Of a stretch of DNA of 10,544 nucleotides, positions 6,301 through 10,544 are shown piece by piece. The notes under the pieces are model-generated. The model searched no databases. It saw nothing but the letters and a program-made list of their open reading frames with translations, and was not told where the DNA came from. The stretch covers positions 1 through 10,544 of the forward strand of contig JAAAVE010000502.1 of NCBI GenBank assembly GCA_015679605.1. The letters run 5' to 3'. The translations under genes were made by a program, and so were the position numbers. This DNA is from Podila epigama (Eukaryota > Mortierellomycota > Mortierellomycetes > Mortierellales > Mortierellaceae). Positions within the stretch are counted from its first letter, which is position 1; each line of letters opens with the position of its first letter.

Positions 6301-9102
6301 CGGTCACAGGATGCTGAGGCTAAAACGATAGCACAACACTCTTTGCTGAAGGAGGCTCATGACAAGCTCGAGCAAGAACATCAATCATTGCGACTTATCA
6401 TGGAAGAGACGAAGAGAACTAAGGATGAGTTAATGCTTGAGGTCTCTGCTCTTCAGAAGCAAGTAGCTGACCTCGAGGTTCAGCGCGAGACATACAAAGT
6501 CGATGTGAACTTAAGGCTGGAGGAGGCCAAGACGATGGTTCGACGCGCCGAGGAAGATTGGAAAGAAAAGTCTAGATTGCTTGAACAATCAGAACGTGCC
6601 ACGAAGGACCTTTCAGGTCCTATCAAGGATTGTATGGCCTCCTTGGGGCATCATAGTGTTACGATTGAAGTCGTAAACTTGGCACAGGTGCGTGAGAAGC
6701 TTCAAAAGATCCATCAAAACATTGAACAAGTCATCAAGAAGCACAAGGAGGACATGGAGCAAACGCAGAGAGCCCATGAGGAAGCCGTGGTGGCGCTCAA
6801 GATGGACCATGAGACAAGCAGGAACATTTTGGAGACGACCATAGCCTCCCTTCACAAAGTGCGCCGAGATGCCGAGGCTGCGGTGTCGCTTGTCAAGGAG
6901 GATTCAGAGGCAACGATCCTTCAGCTAAAGACAGAACTTGAAAACATGAAAATTCAGCAACGTGCCTCCTCCATCCCTGTGCCAGTGTCGACATCGCCTG
7001 ATTCTGGACAGCCGTTGACTTTGACCTCTCCTACGAGCCCGTCGCACCCAACTATGCTAACTGGCAATAATATGGCAAGTGCAGAAAATGAAGAGCAGTT
7101 CAGTGTCAAGGATCGGATTCTTATTGGCACGTTAGCTCTGGACCTCGGTATACCGCTGCCACTTCTTTCGGATGAAGCCGATCAAGATGTCGTGTCCCCT
7201 ACATCATCTGTATTGCTCGACAATGCAGAAAGACGTAAGTTGTCGGGTAGCACTATCCTGACAACTGCTTCAGGGCAAGGCGGAGGAGGGTCCTCAAGCG
7301 CGATTGCAGTGGCCACTGGTGGCACCGTCCGTAGTTCCGGCTCTACTACAGTGCCTCTCTCAACTGAGCTGTTGCAAACGATTGAGCTCTCGAACCTGGA
7401 CGTCGCCAAGGCAACAGCGCTCATCAAAAAGAAACTGTTTGACACTGAGCACTTGCTCAAGCGTTGGCAGCGCGAATGCAAGTCTCTCAAGGAGAAGTAC
7501 AATAGGGCTGCAGCAGCTGCCCACGAGAAGATTGCATTTCGCAATTTCAAGGTGGATGACTTGACTCTGTTTTTGCCTACCCGTAACTCGCTTTCTAAGC
7601 CGTGGGCCGCGTTCAACATCAACTTTCCACATTATTTCTTGAAGATGACTCCATCGATGGCCAACCAACTTCGAAATAGAGAATGGATAGTTGCCAGGAT
7701 CACATCCATCACAGAGGCAGTTGTAGATAAACGTCAAGGGTCTGGAGTGGAAACTGGAACGACAGTGCCTGGTGCTGAGGAAGAAGCAGGTGCGGTTAGT
7801 TCAGGCATCAATCCACATAACCCATTTGGTCTTGCCGACGGTGTCAAGTACTATTTGCTGGAGGCAACAAGTTGGAGTGGACACAGTCATAGTCATGGGC
7901 ATGGCCATGGCCATGGCAAGTCTTCTTCATCCCATCACAGCAGTACCAGTGGCAGCGGAAGCAGCAGTGGTAAATTGCGTCATCATGCATCCACTCCAGC
8001 CTTGGGTGAGATGTCGTCGTCATCGTCGTTGACCCACTCTTCTTCTCGGCGGGATATGGATATGAGCCGTGAGCACGGCGAGCACCGCAGCAGGGAACCT
8101 TTATTGAGTGACCGTCGAAAGTATCGTGATTCTCTCCACGGGGACCTGGACGAAGAGCATGTTGTTGGCTCAACGACGACGTTATCCGTGTCAACAACAG
8201 ATATACCATCATCGTCCACAACCAATGTTAACATGACAGAACAAACAGCAGGGACTACCCACACGACCGCTATGTCGCAAGCACGACTTCCACCAACAGC
8301 ACCCTCTTCTTCAACAATCCTCTCCCAGTCGACAGTCGCATCAGCAGCGGCGGGAGCGGTAGGTGCAACTGGAACAGCAGCAGTGTTAGGCGCACCTGCT
8401 ACGGGGTCATTAGGTGCGTCCTCCCACCGTCACTCGACAAGTCTTTCTGGTACACTTCCGATTTCAATTCCATATCAATCTCCAGCAACTAATGCATTGC
8501 GTGCGATCTCGAGTTCGGTGGGCAGTACTGGCTCTGGTGGTTCAAGCTCTATCACGTCACTGTTGACACACCATCTGGTTGGGGCGACAGCATCTGGATC
8601 CGGGACAGCAATAGCTGCCAGTAGCCCACCCCGGACCATGCTTTTGTCTTCTTCTCCTCACAAGACTGGTATTTCACCTGTGGTTGCTACGGGTACCACG
8701 GTCGGGGTGAATCACAGCTCTGCTACTGGACATTCGGCCAGCCATGCAATGAACCATTCGCAGAGTGGGCTTGGCGGTGGTGCCTCTATTGGAAGCAGCG
8801 GTGGGGCATCGTCGCCCAACATTGGGTCGTCGGCCATGTTTGGTTCGGGCAGCATGCCAATACATCCAAGTCGGCTCAGCACCACCAGTAACCGAGATGA
8901 TTTGGAGCAGCTGGCTGTTTTTGCAACGGACGAAGATCAAGAAGAAATGGAGCGTAAAGAGAATGAAAAGCGAAAGGACCGAGTGGTATCTGAAGAGGTA
9001 CAGGACGAGGACGAGGAGCGCAAGCGGCGTGAATTCCAAAAACGAATCGCAGTGGCCCGAACAGCTTCTTCCAACTCGACTTGGCACGGATATCCTGCTT
9101 GA
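1406..9102 (+). CDS. ATG11: Autophagy-related protein 11 (Atg11/FIP200 family scaffold), complete, eight exons
   Basis: Exons: 1406-1470, 2093-2222, 2775-3118, 3334-3411, 3496-3729, 3834-3916, 4090-5645 (end uncertain: 5615 or 5699 also fit the frame) and 5785-9102. Every joint is in frame; the protein has about 1,935 residues. The start gives MRLYRAETGKRVQIP, the family's usual N terminus; an in-frame ATG at 1277 would add 43 residues of unrelated sequence. Order seen: ubiquitin-like fold (~1-80), Pro/Ser linker, Atg17-like helical region (~115-520, with IPIAYGALIVEIVRRREY near 421-438), coiled coils with low-complexity breaks (~589-1225), a conserved-looking island (1269-1300), a last coil, the Atg11/claw domain (~1405-1525), then a Ser/Thr-rich tail. 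Known role: Atg11 joins cargo-bound receptors to the Atg1 kinase complex at the forming autophagosome; family members with an Atg17-like region may also act in bulk autophagy. It is longer than yeast Atg11 (about 1,178) or human FIP200 (about 1,594), chiefly through the tail and coils. Confidence 0.93.
1471..2092 (+). other. ATG11 intron 1 (622 bp)
   Basis: Donor GTAGGA, acceptor CATAG. CTGAC branch-like motifs lie at 2076-2080 and 2084-2088, close to the acceptor. Phase 2 splicing gives RPND-G-LDTLRLAIEK. No gene, RNA gene or transposon is seen inside; short open frames within it lack any recognisable protein. Confidence 0.85.
2223..2774 (+). other. ATG11 intron 2 (552 bp)
   Basis: Donor GTAATT after AAG, acceptor CATAG. 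Splicing is phase 0 and joins EAITSTGK to DEYTIMVYNRE. Contents: a TTTGTG repeat (2371-2400), an AT-rich stretch with CATGATAG twice (about 2593-2656) and several CTAAC motifs far from the acceptor. No gene is seen inside. Confidence 0.85.
2371..2400 (+). repeat. TTTGTG x 5 microsatellite
   Basis: Five perfect copies of the hexamer TTTGTG inside ATG11 intron 2, preceded by a partial copy. Confidence 0.95.
3119..3333 (+). other. ATG11 intron 3 (215 bp)
   Basis: Donor GTAAGA, acceptor AAAAAG. Phase 2 splicing joins LTNLDAHSQ to SVLETFEKFNLF. The 3' half is a pure pyrimidine tract that ends seven bases before the exon. Confidence 0.85.
3231..3326 (+). repeat. 96-base uninterrupted pyrimidine tract, mostly (CT)n
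   Basis: Positions 3231-3326 contain only C and T: (TC)n with a few CCC interruptions early, then TTTC units near the end. It serves as, or grew from, the polypyrimidine tract of intron 3. Confidence 0.95.
3412..3495 (+). other. ATG11 intron 4 (84 bp)
   Basis: Donor GTAAGT, CTAAC branch-like motif at 3466-3470, acceptor CTTAG. Phase 2 splicing gives RLLQ-S-FPRDIEALRQIRVHP. Retention would meet a TAA at once, so it must be removed. Confidence 0.9.
3730..3833 (+). other. ATG11 intron 5 (104 bp)
   Basis: Donor GTATGC, CTAAC at 3795-3799, acceptor GCCAG. Phase 2 splicing gives AIRSNSGIK-N-LEQLEDAMVEIL. A GTATCA donor at 3723 is possible but gives a different phase and breaks the frame. Confidence 0.85.
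3917..4089 (+). other. ATG11 intron 6 (173 bp)
   Basis: Donor GTAAGG, acceptor CTATAG. Phase 1 splicing gives IRQRVER-D-QLRVKERLADI. The interior is CA-rich like the intergenic DNA. The open frame from 4002 to 4089 is intron read-through. Confidence 0.88.
5646..5784 (+). other. ATG11 intron 7, donor uncertain
   Basis: The acceptor is good: a pyrimidine-rich stretch then AACCAG ending at 5784, followed by LRQELLELKLQ in the right frame. In-frame TAA at 5709-5711 shows that splicing is needed. All in-frame donors are weak: GAG|GTGCAC at 5616, TTT|GTGATG at 5646 and GCA|GTATTG at 5700. All are phase 0, so the choice changes the protein by 10 or 28 residues but not its frame. The middle one is used here only as a working boundary. 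Confidence 0.5.
7507..7875 (+). other. Atg11 C-terminal (claw) domain
   Basis: Within ATG11 exon 8, residues ~1405-1527. Hallmarks in order: FRNFKVDDLTLFLPTRN, KPWAAFNINFPHYFLK, NREWIVARITSITEAVVDKR, a Gly/Glu-rich insert, then NPFGLADGVKYYLLEATSW. These match the signature strands of the Atg11/FIP200 C-terminal domain. In FIP200 this fold binds cargo receptors; by homology the same role is expected here. This domain is the strongest single support for the gene name. Confidence 0.93.
7882..7914 (+). repeat. His-Ser / His-Gly coding repeat in ATG11
   Basis: Codons for HSHSHGHGHGHG (residues 1530-1541), just after the last strand of the claw domain and before a Ser-rich stretch. At DNA level it is a GGCCAT-type repeat. 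Such runs can bind metal ions in other proteins, but here it may simply be an expanded hexamer. Confidence 0.85.
7921..9099 (+). other. Ser/Thr/Gly/Ala-rich tail of Atg11 with a charged C-terminal segment
   Basis: Residues ~1543-1935. Most of it is low-complexity Ser/Thr/Gly/Ala sequence expected to be disordered. It ends with a charged, helix-prone segment (EDQEEMERKENEKRK, then DEDEERKRREFQKR, about 8929-9057) and STWHGYPA. The frame is open throughout and no splice site is needed. Yeast Atg11 ends soon after the claw domain. Confidence 0.7.
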
Positions 9103-9107
9103 AAATG

Positions 9108-9113
9108 AATAAA
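9108..9113 (+). terminator. Polyadenylation signal of ATG11
   Basis: A canonical AATAAA six bases after the TGA stop. So close to the stop it would give a very short 3' UTR, so other, degenerate signals may also be used. Confidence 0.45.
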
Positions 9114-9230
9114 CATTGCAAAATTTTGAGTAAGTGAGGTCAAAGAGGTGAGGGCAGCTTGCTGTGATGATATGATGCCCTTCTACGAGCAGGACACACC
9201 ATATCAAGCGGGATCCAACGTACGGGTGCT

Positions 9231-9248
9231 ACGGCACCATGGTGTCGT
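9231..9248. repeat. 18-bp near-perfect palindrome centred on CCATGG
   Basis: ACGGCACCATGGTGTCGT reads the same on both strands except for one symmetric pair, which would be a G-T pair in RNA. It lies 129 bases after the ATG11 stop and 483 bases before the EAF start. It could be a dimeric factor site or a short hairpin; nothing further supports either. Confidence 0.55.
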
Positions 9249-9393
9249 GCTAAAGACATGCTATTGTGTGGCCACCTTAAAAACGTATAAAGAAAAAATA
9301 AGTTGCTGAACAACGTGAATGGTGTGCAACGACAGAACGACAGAGGAGAAAAAAGAAAGTTGCACGAGGGACAAGAATGAATGTGGCTTGGTT

Positions 9394-9456
9394 TGGATGG
9401 ATGTGGATGGATGGATGGATGGATGGATGTGGATGAAATGGATGGATGGATGAAAT
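9394..9456 (+). repeat. GGAT (TGGA) tetranucleotide microsatellite
   Basis: Imperfect tandem GGAT units broken by GT and GAAAT steps, in the region upstream of the EAF-like gene. Confidence 0.9.
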
Positions 9457-9730
9457 GGTGTGGTGTCATGGGCACGTTGTCAGGAAATACTTCTCATGAA
9501 AAATGTTTAAGGACGGACCATTTTTTACTTTTCTTCAACAATCAAGACATTCTTCTCCACCTTTTCTACCAAATCAACAAGCCTATTTTTTTTGTTCATC
9601 TTTTCTTTTGACAGTTGTCGATTATCCATCCATTCCTTTCCTTCTTCTTCTTCCCTTTCCACTTGGATAAAATCGTCACATCTCTCTATCTCTCTCACAC
9701 TTTATTTTTTATACGATTTCAACTTTGCAC

Positions 9731-10402
9731 ATGGTTGGATGGGACGACAAGGGCGTGTATCGCATTAACCGTGGTGCATCACTCGCATCCTTTTCGGGCG
9801 AGGCTTCATCGGCTACAGGAACCGAATTTGTTCAATTCAAGTGTGAGTTATACTCTTTGCTTTCACCGGTACTTTGCTTCCTCAGATCACAAAGCAGAGT
9901 ACGTGGGCTGGTGCCCTTGAGTACAAGTCAGCAAACTGGAGCAATCATTGTGTTTGCACCAATGCCATTCACAAAAAAAAGAAGAAATAAAAAGATAGGA
10001 CACAACCAGACACACTTGAGGCAGAGAGAGAGAGAGAAAAAAAAGACTTGGACGGTCAAGGAATCTCTTTTATATCTATTAATCCTAGGACGTTCCATTG
10101 ATCTCAATGTCTATTCTCCCACCATTCTATTCTCATGGATAGACAACTTTCAGCCAGAGTCTGTAGATAAGTCGCGACCAGGAAGACTTGTTGGGAATGG
10201 CGAGACCTTTGAGCTAGAGTTTTCAGGACATGGAAGTGGCAGTGGGGCGGGCCCGGCTGATCATAACCAGGTCCCAGCTTCAGTGGCCTCCGCCAACGGT
10301 GGTGCAGGTGCAGGTGCAGGTGCAGAAACATACTCCTGGTCTTCAACTGAGCGAACTGGGCGGCCAGTGGATTGTATACTAATTTTTGACGAAAAGACTC
10401 AA
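9731..10402 (+). CDS. EAF-family (ELL-associated factor) transcription elongation protein, N-terminal part
   Basis: The first two exons are 9731-9842 and 10143-10402, giving 124 residues; the gene continues past the window. Exon 1 starts MVGWDDKGVYRINRGASLASF and ends FVQFK. The GTGAGT donor at 9843 and the ATAG acceptor at 10142 rebuild a split Tyr, giving FVQFK-YNFQPESVDKSRPGRL, then GETFELEFSGH, YSWSSTER and PVDCILIFDEKTQ. This is the pattern of the EAF N-terminal domain (YDFKPASVD, then a cargo of strands ending in DCVLI in animal EAFs). Known members bind ELL and stimulate RNA polymerase II elongation in the nucleus. A Gly/Ala/Ser-rich insert of about 40 residues, with a GCAGGT DNA repeat at 10303-10325, lies inside the domain. 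The name rests on motif recognition; the ELL-binding part and C-terminal region are not visible. Confidence 0.78.
9843..10142 (+). other. Intron 1 of the EAF-like gene (300 bp)
   Basis: Donor GTGAGT, acceptor GGATAG, phase 1. This pair is the only nearby one that keeps the frame and restores the family motif: donor 9841 leads to a stop, and acceptor TAG at 10086-10088 makes an immediate TGA. The intron holds a GA run (10022-10046) and an AATAAA at 9986. Confidence 0.82.
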
Positions 10403-10544
10403 GTAATGCTTTTGCTGCATGTTACCCCCTTTTGTGCCATACGGCCCTTCCATTGTGCTGCCACATATCGAGGGATGTTTATCCGCTTTGGCCAGAGTTC
10501 TTGTTGGACGATTAGCTCTCACTCACTATTTTTTTTTTTTTTTT
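10403..10544 (+). other. Start of intron 2 of the EAF-like gene (runs off the window)
   Basis: Donor GTAATG follows EKTQ, where family members go on with a hydrophobic strand. The + frame stays open to the window end, but the read-through sequence (VMLLLHVTPFCAIRPFH) does not look like an EAF protein, and the window closes with a T16 run like a polypyrimidine tract. No acceptor is in view. Confidence 0.6.

Larger units (their letters stand above)
9103..9730 (+). other. Intergenic region: ATG11 3' end and EAF promoter
   Basis: No gene is supported in these 628 bases. It holds an AATAAA just after the ATG11 stop, an 18-bp palindrome, a GGAT-type repeat, and T/C-rich stretches (for example pure pyrimidine 9633-9660) before the next start codon. 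Reverse-strand open frames here overlap the ATG11 end and show no known protein. Confidence 0.65.

Noticed and set aside
1-9102. A functional cluster of sterol oxidation, autophagy and transcription elongation genes.
   Set aside because: The three genes are housekeeping in nature, separated by ordinary intergenic gaps, and share no regulatory motif that I could see.
8674-9207. Reverse-strand frame of 177 codons over the ATG11 end.
   Set aside because: It overlaps the Ser-rich tail codons and intergenic DNA and has no recognisable domain; antisense open frames are expected over such codon composition.
9986-9991. AATAAA inside EAF intron 1.
   Set aside because: It lies between two exons of one gene in an A-rich stretch; most likely chance.
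10086-10142. Alternative acceptor TAG at 10086-10088 for the EAF-like intron, which would add 18 codons.
   Set aside because: With the GTGAGT donor it makes an immediate TGA stop; the acceptor at 10142 rebuilds the conserved YNFQPESVD.

Overview
The window looks like nuclear DNA of a filamentous fungus, most likely an early-diverging one (Mucoromycota, perhaps Mortierellomycotina; this placement is inference). The genes are split by GT..AG introns, several with CTAAC/CTGAC branch-point-like motifs. Introns and intergenic DNA are full of CA, CT, TTTGTG and GGAT microsatellites, while exons have balanced composition and give recognisable eukaryotic proteins. There are no bacterial operon features, rRNA, tRNA, CRISPR or transposon.

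Three protein genes lie on the + strand. (1) Positions 1-482 hold the last two exons of a sterol desaturase / fatty acid hydroxylase superfamily protein (C-4 methylsterol oxidase or FAXDC2-like), with its HPLEH and HDYHH motifs. (2) Positions 1406-9102 hold a complete eight-exon gene for Atg11, the selective-autophagy scaffold of the Atg11/FIP200 family. It encodes about 1,925-1,953 residues: an N-terminal ubiquitin-like fold, an Atg17-like helical region, long coiled coils, the C-terminal Atg11/claw domain, and an unusual Ser/Thr-rich tail of about 400 residues. (3) From 9731 to the window end lie the first two exons of an EAF-family (ELL-associated factor) transcription elongation protein.

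Between genes 1 and 2 (483-1405) there is no supportable gene, but there are three 9-bp tandem copies, a small inverted repeat and a long CA/CT-rich tract, presumably 3' UTR plus the ATG11 promoter. ATG11 introns 1 and 2 are long (622 and 552 bp) and split the ubiquitin-like domain; later introns are about 84-215 bp. Between genes 2 and 3 (9103-9730) there is an AATAAA, an 18-bp near-perfect palindrome and a GGAT-repeat tract.

The three genes act in different processes (sterol/lipid oxidation at the ER, selective autophagy, transcription elongation), and nothing suggests a functional cluster. I found no convincing new biological system. The points most worth checking are the weak splice donor of ATG11 intron 7, which decides whether an acidic FVMI motif is in the protein; the long post-claw tail with a His-Gly run; and a 96-base pure pyrimidine tract just before an ATG11 acceptor.
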